From NCBI GenBank assembly GCA_043798715.1, contig JAZDOK010000003.1, forward strand, positions 1 to 64,000: DNA of 64,000 nt, in the 5' to 3' direction. Below are positions 42,839 through 51,594 of this stretch, in pieces. Source of the stretch: JAZDOK01 sp043798715 (GTDB lineage Bacteria; Vulcanimicrobiota; JAZDOK01). The notes beneath the pieces are model-generated. The model was not told the DNA's origin, ran no database searches, and was given only the letters and a program-made list of their open reading frames with translations. Positions within the stretch are counted from its first letter, which is position 1. Every line of letters starts with the position of its first letter. Both the position numbers and the translations under genes were made by a program.

Positions 42839-43998
42839 TAATCCCATTCAACAAGCCTCACATCACCGGCCGGGAGTACTCCTGCATGGCCGAGGCCGTC
42901 GCCAACGGGCAGCTTTCGGGAGACGGGCCATTCACGAAAAAATGCAACGAGTGGCTGGAAAAGACGACTGGGGCACCCAAGGCGCTGCTTACCCATTCAT
43001 GCACCGCTGCACTTGAGATGTCGGCGATACTTGCCGATATAAAGCCCGGAGACGAAGTGATCATGCCTTCCTACTCCTTTGTCTCCACGGCAAACGCCTT
43101 CGTTTTGAGGGGCGGGATACCGGTTTTCGTGGACATCCGCGCCGACACACTGAACATCGATGAGTCCAGGATCGAGGAGGCTGTTACGGAGCGGACTAAA
43201 GCCATCGTCGTCGTCCACTACGCCGGGGTCGCCTGTGAAATGGAGGCCATCTCAGCCATTGCCGCAAAACGCCGCCTCCTTCTCATTGAGGATGCCGCCC
43301 AGGGGATCCTCTGCACCTGGCGGGGTCGCCCGCTCGGCACGCTCGGAGACCTCGGAACACTCAGTTTTCACGAGACAAAGAATATCCACTGCGGAGAGGG
43401 CGGGGCGCTTCTTATTAATAATGACACAATGGTGGGACGGGCCGAGATAATCCGGGAGAAAGGTACCAATCGCAGCAAGTTCTTCCGGGGAGAGGTGGAT
43501 AAATATACCTGGGTGGATCTGGGCTCTTCTTATCTGCCGAGCGATCTCTCCGCGGCTTTCCTATGGGCCCAGATGGAGGAGGCGGAAGGTATAACCACCC
43601 GGCGCCTGAAAATCTGGAACCGCTATCACGAGGCTTTTGAGGATATGGAGAAGAGGGGAGTCCTCCGGCGCCCCGTCATCCCCAACGGGTGCCTCCACAA
43701 TGCCCATATGTACTATCTTCTGCTGCCCGACCTGGATTTCAGAACGGCCTTCATCGGGGGAATGAGGGAAAGGGCCATCAACACAGTCTTTCACTATGTC
43801 CCGCTCCACAATTCCACGGCGGGAAAGAAATTCGGCCGGGTTCACGGGGTTCTGAAGCAGACGGAGCAGTTGAGCGAGCAGCTCGCAAGACTGCCCCTCT
43901 GGCCGGACATGCAGGAGGAAGACGTGAACGGCGTTATTCAGGGCGTTATGGATTCGATTGCAGCCGTAGAAAGGAAGAGCACCCGGCCTTTTCAATAA
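42835..43998 (+). CDS. dTDP-4-oxo-6-deoxyglucose aminotransferase (WecE/RffA-like)
   Basis: A 387-residue PLP aminotransferase of the DegT/DnrJ/EryC1 group. It starts IPFNKPHITGREYSCMAEAV and has GDGPFTKKCNEWLEK, PSYSFVSTANAFVLRGG and SFHETKNIHCGEGGALLIN, where the lysine in HETKN is the PLP ligand. This form is typical of WecE/RffA and FdtB-type sugar aminotransferases, which make 4-amino-4,6-dideoxy sugars from dTDP-4-keto-6-deoxyglucose. The rmlA and rmlB products nearby would supply that substrate. Direct linkage to the WbqC gene supports one pathway. Confidence 0.9.
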   Translation: MIIPFNKPHITGREYSCMAEAVANGQLSGDGPFTKKCNEWLEKTTGAPKALLTHSCTAALEMSAILADIKPGDEVIMPSYSFVSTANAFVLRGGIPVFVDIRADTLNIDESRIEEAVTERTKAIVVVHYAGVACEMEAISAIAAKRRLLLIEDAAQGILCTWRGRPLGTLGDLGTLSFHETKNIHCGEGGALLINNDTMVGRAEIIREKGTNRSKFFRGEVDKYTWVDLGSSYLPSDLSAAFLWAQMEEAEGITTRRLKIWNRYHEAFEDMEKRGVLRRPVIPNGCLHNAHMYYLLLPDLDFRTAFIGGMRERAINTVFHYVPLHNSTAGKKFGRVHGVLKQTEQLSEQLARLPLWPDMQEEDVNGVIQGVMDSIAAVERKSTRPFQ

Positions 43999-44016
43999 AA
44001 ATCCGCCGGAACCAGC

Positions 44017-44826
44017 ATGGAAAAATCAGAAAAAATTCAAAAAATCATCGATAAAAGCCGTCTCCTGGGTGCCAGGAACGCTTCTCTCTTATTTCTCCCG
44101 GGAGACCGGAGCCCCCGGCGGACGGCCGGCGCCGGATTCAAGGGTTTCCTGCAGAATCTGCTCAAGGGGTACGGTCGCTTCTACTACTTCCTCCTCTATG
44201 TCTTCTCTCCCGTCTATGGAAGCTTAAGGCCGGTCAAAAAGATACTGGAACAGTTCGGTAAGGAAAAGATTATTTTGAACCTCGGCAGCGGCCCGAATTA
44301 CTACATGGGGCGAAAGGATCTCGTCAACATAGACATCTTCGCCTTCCAGGAAGTTGATATTGTCGCGGATGCGCACGATTTGCCCATAGCCAAGAACTCG
44401 GTAGACCTGATCATCAATACGGCCATGCTGGAGCATGTCGAGGAACCCGGAAAAATTGTGGACGAGATGTACCGGGTCACCCGGCCCGGCGGGTACGTCC
44501 TCTGCTACGTGCCTTTCATCGTCCCCTTCCACCCGGCCCCCTCCGATTTTTTCCGCTGGACCTCCGGTGGGGCCCGTAAGCTCTTTTCCCGCTTCAGCGA
44601 CGTGACCATTCACGTAGGCGGCGGGCCGACCTCCGGGATGCTCTGGGTTTTCCAGGAATGGCTCTCGACCCTCCTTTCCTTCGGCAGCCGGACCCTGCAC
44701 GATCTTCTCTTTCTCCTCCTCATGCTGCTGACTTTCCCAATCAAGTTCCTGGATATCGTTCTCGCCTGGTTTCCGACCGCCGAGAACATCGCCAGTGGTT
44801 TCTATATCACGGCGAGGAAAAGCTGA
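44017..44826 (+). CDS. SAM-dependent methyltransferase with C-terminal membrane segment
   Basis: A 269-residue protein with NLGSGPNYYMGRKDLVNIDI, DAHDLPIAKNSVDLIIN, AMLEHVEEPGKIVDEMYRV and TRPGGYVLCYVPFIVPFHPA, the motifs of class I methyltransferases acting on glycan or lipid-linked substrates. A basic N-terminus (residues 1-50) may contact the membrane, and a hydrophobic stretch near the C-terminus (LHDLLFLLLMLLTFPIKFL) suggests membrane binding. Gene spacing to the aminotransferase is 18 bases. Substrate unknown. Confidence 0.8.
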   Translation: MEKSEKIQKIIDKSRLLGARNASLLFLPGDRSPRRTAGAGFKGFLQNLLKGYGRFYYFLLYVFSPVYGSLRPVKKILEQFGKEKIILNLGSGPNYYMGRKDLVNIDIFAFQEVDIVADAHDLPIAKNSVDLIINTAMLEHVEEPGKIVDEMYRVTRPGGYVLCYVPFIVPFHPAPSDFFRWTSGGARKLFSRFSDVTIHVGGGPTSGMLWVFQEWLSTLLSFGSRTLHDLLFLLLMLLTFPIKFLDIVLAWFPTAENIASGFYITARKS

Positions 44827-44882
44827 AAGACAATCCATTTCTCAGTCTATCCAGGAATGGGCTCTCCTCAAAATGAAAAACC

Positions 44883-44981
44883 GTGCTTAACAGATCACTG
44901 AAGCAGTTATTCTATTGGTTCAGCAGGAGACAATACAAGCCCGTCGAAAATCGTAATAATTCGGCGAGAAGAGGTGGGTAA
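44883..44981 (+). CDS. Possible small basic peptide (32 residues)
   Basis: A short GTG-started frame whose TAA touches the ATG of rfbB (TAAATG). The peptide is basic (SLKQLFYWFSRRQYKPV). No ribosome-binding site is obvious and its length could arise by chance. It may just be the untranslated leader of rfbB, which contains GAAGAGGTGGG before its ATG. Confidence 0.2.
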   Translation: MLNRSLKQLFYWFSRRQYKPVENRNNSARRGG

Positions 44982-45995
44982 ATGCGCTTATTGGTAACCG
45001 GAGCAGCAGGTTTCATAGGCTCCAACTTTGTTCACTATTATCTTGAGAGGTACCCTAAGGACAATCTATTAATTCTGGATGCTCTTACTTACTCCGGCAA
45101 CCTGGAAAACCTCGACAGTTTGAAAAACGACCCCCGTTTCGAGTTTGTCAAAGGAGACATAAGAGACAAAAAACTGGTTGGAGATTTGATGAAAAGGGTT
45201 GACGCCGCCATTAACTTTGCAGCGGAAAGCCATGTTGACCGCTCCCTTTATGATGCGGATGAATTCATCTCCACCAACATCCACGGCGCTTATTGCCTTC
45301 TTAAGGCGGCTAAGGAAAACAAAGTCGGGCGTTTTATTCAAATCAGTACGGACGAAGTGTACGGCGCCATAAAAGAGGGCTCATCCATAGAAACCGATCT
45401 TCTTCTTCCCAGCAGTCCCTATGCGGCCTCCAAGGCCTCAGCCGATCTCCTGGTTCATTCATTCAAAGTCACCTTCGACTACCCGGCCATCATAACCAGG
45501 AGTTCCAATAATTTCGGGCCTTATCAATATCCTGAGAAGCTCATCCCTCTTTTTGTGACAAATGCGCTTGAAGACAAGCCATTGCCGGTTTATGGCGACG
45601 GATTGAATGTGCGCGATTGGATCTATGTGCTGGACAACTGTGAGGCTATTGACACGGTCCTGCATAAAGGCAGACCCGGAGAGATATACAACATCGGCGG
45701 CGGAAACGAGAAGACTAATATGGAAATAACCGAGTCGGTTCTTGAATCTCTCGGCAAGCCCGAGGAGCTTATAACTTATGTGAAAGATAGGCCCGGCCAC
45801 GACCGCAGATATTCCCTGAATTGCGAAAAAATCAAGTCGGAATTGGGATGGGAGCCGAAATACAGCTTTAAAGAGGCACTGTCCGAGACCATTGAGTGGT
45901 ATATTAACAACAGGTCATGGTGGGAAAAGATAAAGGGGAAAAAAGAATCCTACCAGGGTTTCATGGAGAAGCATTACGAGACGTTAAAAAGATGA
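44982..45995 (+). CDS. rfbB: dTDP-glucose 4,6-dehydratase
   Basis: Second step of dTDP-rhamnose synthesis, making dTDP-4-keto-6-deoxyglucose. The 337-residue SDR-family protein has the NAD motif TGAAGFIGSNFVHYYLE, the NFAAESHVDRSL segment, the TDEVYG catalytic triad region with Tyr-x3-Lys (YAASKASADLLVHSF), and RSSNNFGPYQYPEKLIPLF. Length and motifs are canonical. The stop overlaps the start of rfbD (ATGA), so the two are co-translated. Confidence 0.95.
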   Translation: MRLLVTGAAGFIGSNFVHYYLERYPKDNLLILDALTYSGNLENLDSLKNDPRFEFVKGDIRDKKLVGDLMKRVDAAINFAAESHVDRSLYDADEFISTNIHGAYCLLKAAKENKVGRFIQISTDEVYGAIKEGSSIETDLLLPSSPYAASKASADLLVHSFKVTFDYPAIITRSSNNFGPYQYPEKLIPLFVTNALEDKPLPVYGDGLNVRDWIYVLDNCEAIDTVLHKGRPGEIYNIGGGNEKTNMEITESVLESLGKPEELITYVKDRPGHDRRYSLNCEKIKSELGWEPKYSFKEALSETIEWYINNRSWWEKIKGKKESYQGFMEKHYETLKR

Positions 45996-46825
45996 ACATC
46001 GCCGTTACCGGGGGCAGGGGAATGCTGGGGCGCGACCTTTGCCGGGCGCTTTCAGAAAAGCACCGGGTCTTCTGCCTCGATCTTCCGGATTTTGACATTA
46101 CGGACTCCGATTTGGTCCAAAGAAAATTGTCCGACCTTGATCCGGGAGCCGTTATCCACTGCGCGGCCTTTACGGACGTGGACGGCTGCGAGCGGGACCC
46201 CGAAAAAGCTTTCAAGGTAAATGATCTGGGGACGCAGAATGTCGTCTATGCCTGCATGGGAAAAAGAGCAAAACTCATGTACATAAGCACGGATTACGTT
46301 TTTGACGGCTCCAAGAAAACTCCTTACCTCGAGGTGGACGCTCCTTCTCCTATGAGCGTCTATGGAAAATCGAAACTGGCGGGGGAAATGGCTGTCAGAG
46401 ACCTGCTACACCGCTTTTTCATTGTCCGCACCTCCTGGCTTTTCGGCAAGAACGGTAAAAATTTTGTGAGCACTATCCTGAAGCTGGCCGGAGAGAATCC
46501 GGAGCTAAGGGTGGTGGACGATCAGCGGGGCTCGCCCACCTTCGCGGCGGACCTGGCGGATGGACTCGTCCGCCTCATTGAATCCGATTTTTTCGGCATC
46601 TACCACCTCACCAATTCGGGGGAATGCACCTGGTATGATTTTGCCCGCGAGATTCTGGAAGAAGCGGGGATAAAAAAGCCGGTTTATCCTCTTAGTTCCG
46701 AGGATCTGGTCCGTCCCGCTCCGCGTCCGGCCAACTCCGTCCTGGCGAACACCCACTATCTTCTCCGGGGTTTCCCGCCGCTTCGCTCCTACCGGGAGGG
46801 GCTCCGTGCCTTTTTGAAGATATGA
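45992..46825 (+). CDS. rfbD: dTDP-4-dehydrorhamnose reductase
   Basis: Last step of dTDP-L-rhamnose synthesis. The 277-residue protein has the NAD(P) motif VTGGRGMLGRDLCRAL, HCAAFTDVDGCE, STDYVFDGSKKTPY with the catalytic YGKSKLAGE, RTSWLFGKNGKNFV and VDDQRGSPTFAADLADGL. These are diagnostic for RmlD. I start at ATG 45992, which overlaps the rfbB stop, rather than at a longer upstream frame. With rfbA, the rmlC-like gene and rfbB, the dTDP-rhamnose pathway is complete. Confidence 0.95.
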   Translation: MNIAVTGGRGMLGRDLCRALSEKHRVFCLDLPDFDITDSDLVQRKLSDLDPGAVIHCAAFTDVDGCERDPEKAFKVNDLGTQNVVYACMGKRAKLMYISTDYVFDGSKKTPYLEVDAPSPMSVYGKSKLAGEMAVRDLLHRFFIVRTSWLFGKNGKNFVSTILKLAGENPELRVVDDQRGSPTFAADLADGLVRLIESDFFGIYHLTNSGECTWYDFAREILEEAGIKKPVYPLSSEDLVRPAPRPANSVLANTHYLLRGFPPLRSYREGLRAFLKI

Positions 46826-46853
46826 CGCAGGCTTCAAGGATGGCCATTCTTTC

Positions 46854-48719
46854 ATGAATAACGAGTTAATCAAGGTTTACTGGAAGAAAGACGGTGTTTT
46901 TTCAGAGGAACATTCCCTGGCCGCCCCTTTATATTACGACCAGGACTTCGGCGGTTACGATTTTGAACTTTCCCCCAATGCCCTCCGGGAGGGTTCAATC
47001 ACCCTGATGATCGGCCGTCAGCCCGCCCTGATCGAAATAGGGGAGATCGCATTTTCGGACTCCGCCCGGCCTTCTGCGGACGATAATTGCATCTTTAAAT
47101 GCTGTCCGGAAAATCACTTCGAAGGGCTCTCGACCCTCGGCGGGGTCATTCCGCTCCCGTCCCCGGAGGCGTATACCTGTCTTGGTACCGCCGGAGAGGC
47201 CCGGCTGCTCCTGGATTTCACCGGTTCGGAGCAGGGAAGGATGCTCAGGCAGGCGTCTTTCTCCCCCCGCCTGCGTCTCTTCATGAGCGCGCGGACGCGC
47301 ATGAATCCGCAATTTGCCGAAATCCTGAAAAGGGCCCTTTACGGCAATGAAACCGTTCAGGCCCTGGAAGCGGCGGAAGAACGGGACAAGCTGGAGCGGC
47401 GGATCCGGAACCTCCTAAAAAAATTTCTCATTGTCAATTTAGATCTCGACGCCGCCTTCAGGTTTCCCCGGGATTTCCTCAAGGTGGTACTGAGGGAGTT
47501 CAGGGATTTGACCCGGAAAAGATCGGATTCGGAGTTTTGTCCCCGGGGAGACGTTTTGAACCTGAAAGAAATCCGCCGGATCACCGGGGAGCCCTTCGTG
47601 GTCTTCCTTGCCCATTCCGATTACCTGAAATCGTGCGGGGGAACGGAAAAATACCAGCTGGAAGATGCGCAGGTCTGCCGGAAGTATCATCTCAACGTGC
47701 TGCAGATTCATCCCGAACAGGAGGAAGCGGACGGGCGTTTCGGGCTGAACGTGAACAGGAAAAAGATCTGCGCCATTCCGCGCGAGTCGGTCATGATTCT
47801 TCTGCGAAAACTGTGCGCCTCAAAAAAAATGGTCTCCCTCAACATTCATCACCTCAACGGGTGGCCCGACGAACTTGTGGCGGAACTGTCGGACCTGGCG
47901 GAACAAACGAAGATTCTTTTCTATCTTCATGACACGAGTTTTCTCCTTCCCGATATTTCCTGCCCGGAAAACCCGAAATGCGGGCTCCGGGGGCTCCCCG
48001 GGAAGGAGAATGAGACGCTGCGTGCCGAGGAGCCCCATGCCGCCGGGCGGAGGGCCCTGACCAGGAGGCTGCTGGATGCTTCCCACGCCGTCATTTATCC
48101 CTCCCGGTTCATTGAAAGGGCTCTTTTCGTTTTCGCTCCGGACTTGGATAGAAAGAAAATGCACTTCGTCGAGCACCAGAGCCTGTTGCGCCACCCGGTC
48201 GGGGAGCGCGTGCGCATCGCCTTTCTCGGGTACAAGGCCTCTTCAAAGGGGTGGGAGACGTTCACGCGGCTGGCCGCGGACCCAGGGCTTCTCCATGATT
48301 ATCTTTTTTATCATATCGGAAGCACCCTGGCCCTGAAGGAAAATAACATTCTCCAGGTGCCCTACTCCTACAACTCCGATGAAAGTTATGCCCCGATCAC
48401 CAATCTTTTGAAGCACGAGATCGACCTGGTGCTCCTCTGGTCCCAGGTTCCGGAATCCTACTCCTACACCCTCCATGAGGCCCACGCTGCCGGAGTCCCG
48501 GTTCTCACCAGCCGGAAAAGCGGGAATATCGCCGAAAAAGTGGAACATCAGATGGTGTACGGAAAAGTATTCGGGGACGAAAAGGAATTGTTCGCATTTC
48601 TAAGGGAGCGGGAAAAGGTGCAGGATTTTCTCCGGAACCGTCCGAAGGACATCCTTCCCCTTTCCCACCAGTCCGCGTTTGAGAGCCTGGTGCTCAGGGA
48701 GGGGAAACCGTCATGCTGA
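46854..48719 (+). CDS. Glycosyltransferase with GT4-like C-terminal domain
   Basis: A 621-residue protein with an unrecognised N-terminal 230 residues (beta-rich, then a helical region near 150-215) and a GT-B-like C-terminal half. FLAHSDYLKSCGGTEKYQ is the GT4-type opening, NIHHLNGWPDELV and FLYHDTSFLLPDI-type strands follow, then the Rossmann half with VRIAFLGYKASSKGWETF and the nucleotide-sugar site SYSYTLHEAHAAGVPVLTS. It therefore transfers a sugar, probably onto the growing surface glycan. It overlaps the next gene by seven bases. The role of the N-terminal extension is not known. Confidence 0.78.
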   Translation: MNNELIKVYWKKDGVFSEEHSLAAPLYYDQDFGGYDFELSPNALREGSITLMIGRQPALIEIGEIAFSDSARPSADDNCIFKCCPENHFEGLSTLGGVIPLPSPEAYTCLGTAGEARLLLDFTGSEQGRMLRQASFSPRLRLFMSARTRMNPQFAEILKRALYGNETVQALEAAEERDKLERRIRNLLKKFLIVNLDLDAAFRFPRDFLKVVLREFRDLTRKRSDSEFCPRGDVLNLKEIRRITGEPFVVFLAHSDYLKSCGGTEKYQLEDAQVCRKYHLNVLQIHPEQEEADGRFGLNVNRKKICAIPRESVMILLRKLCASKKMVSLNIHHLNGWPDELVAELSDLAEQTKILFYLHDTSFLLPDISCPENPKCGLRGLPGKENETLRAEEPHAAGRRALTRRLLDASHAVIYPSRFIERALFVFAPDLDRKKMHFVEHQSLLRHPVGERVRIAFLGYKASSKGWETFTRLAADPGLLHDYLFYHIGSTLALKENNILQVPYSYNSDESYAPITNLLKHEIDLVLLWSQVPESYSYTLHEAHAAGVPVLTSRKSGNIAEKVEHQMVYGKVFGDEKELFAFLREREKVQDFLRNRPKDILPLSHQSAFESLVLREGKPSC

Positions 48720-49828
48720 TCTGCACATCCATCTGCGCCAATTACCTGCCGAAGGCGATGGCCCTGGCCGAGTCCCTCAGGAAGGTGGAACCCGGCGCTT
48801 CTTTTCTCTGTTGTCTCCTGGAGCGGGAAGCCCCCCCCGAGGCCGTCACCGGCGGAAACTTCGATTTTCTCGTCCTGGGAAAGGACCTGGGAATTGCGGA
48901 CTTTGATTCCTTCATTTTCAAGCATTCCATCATGGAGGCCTCGACGGCCGTCAAGGGCCGCCTCTTCAGGTATCTCCTTGATCACTTCCCGGATCACGGG
49001 GAACTGATCTACCTGGATCCGGACATCCTGGCCGTTTCGTCGTTCCACGAGCTCAAGGAGGCCCTCCGGGAGCACTCCATCGTGCTGACTCCTCACCTGA
49101 CTATTCCCGAAGAAAAGGACACGTATTCCGCCACGCTGGAAGCAGTCATTGACAATGAGCTGTGCGCCCTTCAGCATGGTGTTTTCAACCTCGGGTTCCT
49201 GGCGATCAGAAGATCACCGGATGCGGAAGCGTTCATCAACTGGTGGGCCGCGCGCCTGGACATGTTCTGTTATGACGACATTGCCCGGGGCATTTTTACC
49301 GACCAGAAGTGGATCGATCTTGCCCCGTGCTTTTTCGACGTTCACATCCTGAAGCATCCCGGGTACAACGCGGCCCCGTGGAACCTGTCCATGAGAAGGA
49401 TCACCGGTTCGGACCCCCTGCTGGCGAACGGGGAACCGCTGAGGTTTTTTCACTTCTCGGGCTTTGATTCCGGGGCGAACGAGGCCATGCTGAAAAAGTA
49501 TGTTTCCGACCCGGGAAGCCCGGTTCACCGGCTCCGGGAGGACTACCTTCGGGCCCTTCGGGAACACGGGCAGGAAACCCTTGGGAAAGAGCCCTGGAGT
49601 TACGATTTCTTTTTTTCCGGGGAAAGGATCGATCGCAGGAGCCGCCTGGCCTACCGGGCCGACGGGAAACTCCGGGAATCGTACCCCCAGCCCTTTGCCG
49701 GCTCGAACTCCAAGTTTCTTCCCTCGTGGAAAAACATGAAATCCCGGGCCCGTTTCGATCTCATGAAAAATCTGATGAGGGTGAAAGTGTCTTTCAATCC
49801 CTTCCCGAGGATTGAGATCCTGAAATAA
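48713..49828 (+). CDS. GT-A-type glycosyltransferase (nucleotide-diphospho-sugar transferase fold)
   Basis: A 371-residue protein. It starts LICTSICANYLPKAMALAE, has RLFRYLLDHFPDHGELIYLD with the D-x-D metal site (LDPDI), GVFNLGFLAIRRSPDA, and FHFSGFDSGANEAMLKKYV. This is the GT8-like or related GT-A pattern that scans for a nucleotide sugar with a metal-binding DxD. The donor and acceptor are unknown. It overlaps the previous gene by seven bases, so both are made together. Confidence 0.8.
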   Translation: MLICTSICANYLPKAMALAESLRKVEPGASFLCCLLEREAPPEAVTGGNFDFLVLGKDLGIADFDSFIFKHSIMEASTAVKGRLFRYLLDHFPDHGELIYLDPDILAVSSFHELKEALREHSIVLTPHLTIPEEKDTYSATLEAVIDNELCALQHGVFNLGFLAIRRSPDAEAFINWWAARLDMFCYDDIARGIFTDQKWIDLAPCFFDVHILKHPGYNAAPWNLSMRRITGSDPLLANGEPLRFFHFSGFDSGANEAMLKKYVSDPGSPVHRLREDYLRALREHGQETLGKEPWSYDFFFSGERIDRRSRLAYRADGKLRESYPQPFAGSNSKFLPSWKNMKSRARFDLMKNLMRVKVSFNPFPRIEILK

Positions 49829-49846
49829 AAAGTTTACTGAACTCCA

Positions 49847-51430
49847 TCAAAGGCATTTTTGAAAGCTCTTCCTTATCCGAACCTTCAATAAAAGAGAAAG
49901 AGCAGTAAGGGAAAAAGGTTTGATCTTCAGCAGTCGCTCTGAATAATAACGGGCTTCTGTTGTGTAACCCTTCCGTAAAAGCAAGGTTGCCAGTTTTGTG
50001 ATGACCCCGGGATGGCCTGAATCAATTTGATAAGCCGTCTTATATAATTTCTCAGCTTCCTCAAAATCACCGTTTCTCCGCTTTAAGTCTCCCATAAGCA
50101 TGTAGGGCTCGACATCGTCCGGAAAAGCCTGAATAAATTCGGAGGAAAAAATATAAGCCGTCTTATGATCTTTTTTCAAAAGCTTGCGGCCGCAAGACAG
50201 GAGTTTTTGGGGGCTGTTGCAGGGAAGATCCAGGGAGGCAGCCAGAAATTTAAATACCAATGAAGGTGTTCCAACGTAATGGCGCAAAACTTTCCCCTTC
50301 AAATCGCGCACAAGAAGTTGGATTGTTTCTTTTGTGTCCGGATGATATTTCAGGCTCCATTTTTCGGCTATTCCTTCAAGGCGGCCCTCGCTTTCCTCTC
50401 CTTCTTTACAGAGGTAAACTTTAAGAGCCATCGCGGGGAACTCCGGTCGTACCGTGCCGATAACGCCCTTGAATTTCGATTCCACCTCTTTAAAGCGCCA
50501 GTCAACTCCGTATAAACAGAGCTCTTCTGCGGTCTGATTCAGCAGTTTCAGTGTTTCAGGAGAGGTGTCCGGAGAAATCTGCCACCGAGTGGGAATAAAA
50601 TTTGAAGGCGCCTTGCCGCTTGTAAAGCGTTTCAAGATCGGATAAATTTCAGGACCGAAGCCATCTTCCCGATAATAATTCTCCTCATCGGAGTATATTT
50701 TCTTTCGCCATCGGGTATTGAATTTTTCCAAATTAGCGCCATCATTCAAATGTCGTCCCGAGGTTTGAGATTCATGGTGAATAATGCAGGATTCTGGTTG
50801 ATACCATATTTCATAGCCACGTTGGGCGAGACGGAGACAGAGGTCAATATCTTCATAGCCGTTTTGAAATATTTCGTCGAAGCCGCCCATATCCAGGAAT
50901 AGTGAGCGGCAAATCAACATGCAGGCCCCCGTTACCGCCTGAAAACGCCGGGTTTTGTTGACATGAGGTGAATTTTCATGCAGTCCCGAATAGATGTGGA
51001 GAAGATCTTTCTTTCTGTTGAAGACAATCCCCGCATGCTGGATCTTGTAGGTAGGATAAAGAAGTTTGGCGCCGACTACGCCTGCTTCAGGATGAGTTTT
51101 CACAAGTTCCAGAAGTGCTTCCGACCAGCCCGGGAGGACGACGGTGTCGTTGTTTAGAAAAATCAGGTATTGCCCTTGAGCCCGTAAAGCGCCCAGGTTG
51201 CAAGCCCTGGCAAAGCCCAGGTTGACTTCCTGTCGGAAATACATCACATTTGGGAATTCCTCTATAAGCTTTACCGGCGTTTCATCGCAGGAGGCATTGT
51301 CAATTACCAATATTTCAGCATCAGCGCTTATACCTGTCTGCAAGAGGCTCTTCAGGCAGGCCCGTGTTAAATCCCATTTATTGAAAACAGGCACGATTAT
51401 ACTGATTTCTTTGGTTATATTGTCATTCAC
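49847..51430 (-). CDS. GT2 glycosyltransferase with C-terminal TPR repeats
   Basis: A 527-residue protein on the opposite strand. The first 230 residues are a GT2 domain: SIIVPVFNKWDLTRACLKSL, ILVIDNASCDETPVKLIEE, GFARACNLGALRAQG and FLNNDTVVLPGWSEAL, then GGFDEIFQNGYEDIDLCLR. The C-terminus holds TPR-like helices (YMLMGDLKRRNGDFEEAEKL, ATLLLRKGYTTEARYYSERL), which often bring protein partners. The gene is AT-richer than its neighbours and inverted, suggesting separate insertion into the cluster. Confidence 0.87.
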   Translation of the reverse strand: MNDNITKEISIIVPVFNKWDLTRACLKSLLQTGISADAEILVIDNASCDETPVKLIEEFPNVMYFRQEVNLGFARACNLGALRAQGQYLIFLNNDTVVLPGWSEALLELVKTHPEAGVVGAKLLYPTYKIQHAGIVFNRKKDLLHIYSGLHENSPHVNKTRRFQAVTGACMLICRSLFLDMGGFDEIFQNGYEDIDLCLRLAQRGYEIWYQPESCIIHHESQTSGRHLNDGANLEKFNTRWRKKIYSDEENYYREDGFGPEIYPILKRFTSGKAPSNFIPTRWQISPDTSPETLKLLNQTAEELCLYGVDWRFKEVESKFKGVIGTVRPEFPAMALKVYLCKEGEESEGRLEGIAEKWSLKYHPDTKETIQLLVRDLKGKVLRHYVGTPSLVFKFLAASLDLPCNSPQKLLSCGRKLLKKDHKTAYIFSSEFIQAFPDDVEPYMLMGDLKRRNGDFEEAEKLYKTAYQIDSGHPGVITKLATLLLRKGYTTEARYYSERLLKIKPFSLTALSLLLKVRIRKSFQKCL

Positions 51431-51594
51431 CTGTTTATTTCCTCAAGTCCTCCAAGAAGCTTTTTTCTTTTCCGAGAGCGCTATTCGTCGGAATAATCAG
51501 ATTCCCTCCAAGGGCGGCACCGCTTAAGTTCCCGACCACGATTCTACTTCAAGGCGGCGGAGGAGTTGGGGGAGATAGTCCGAATAAAAGAGCG

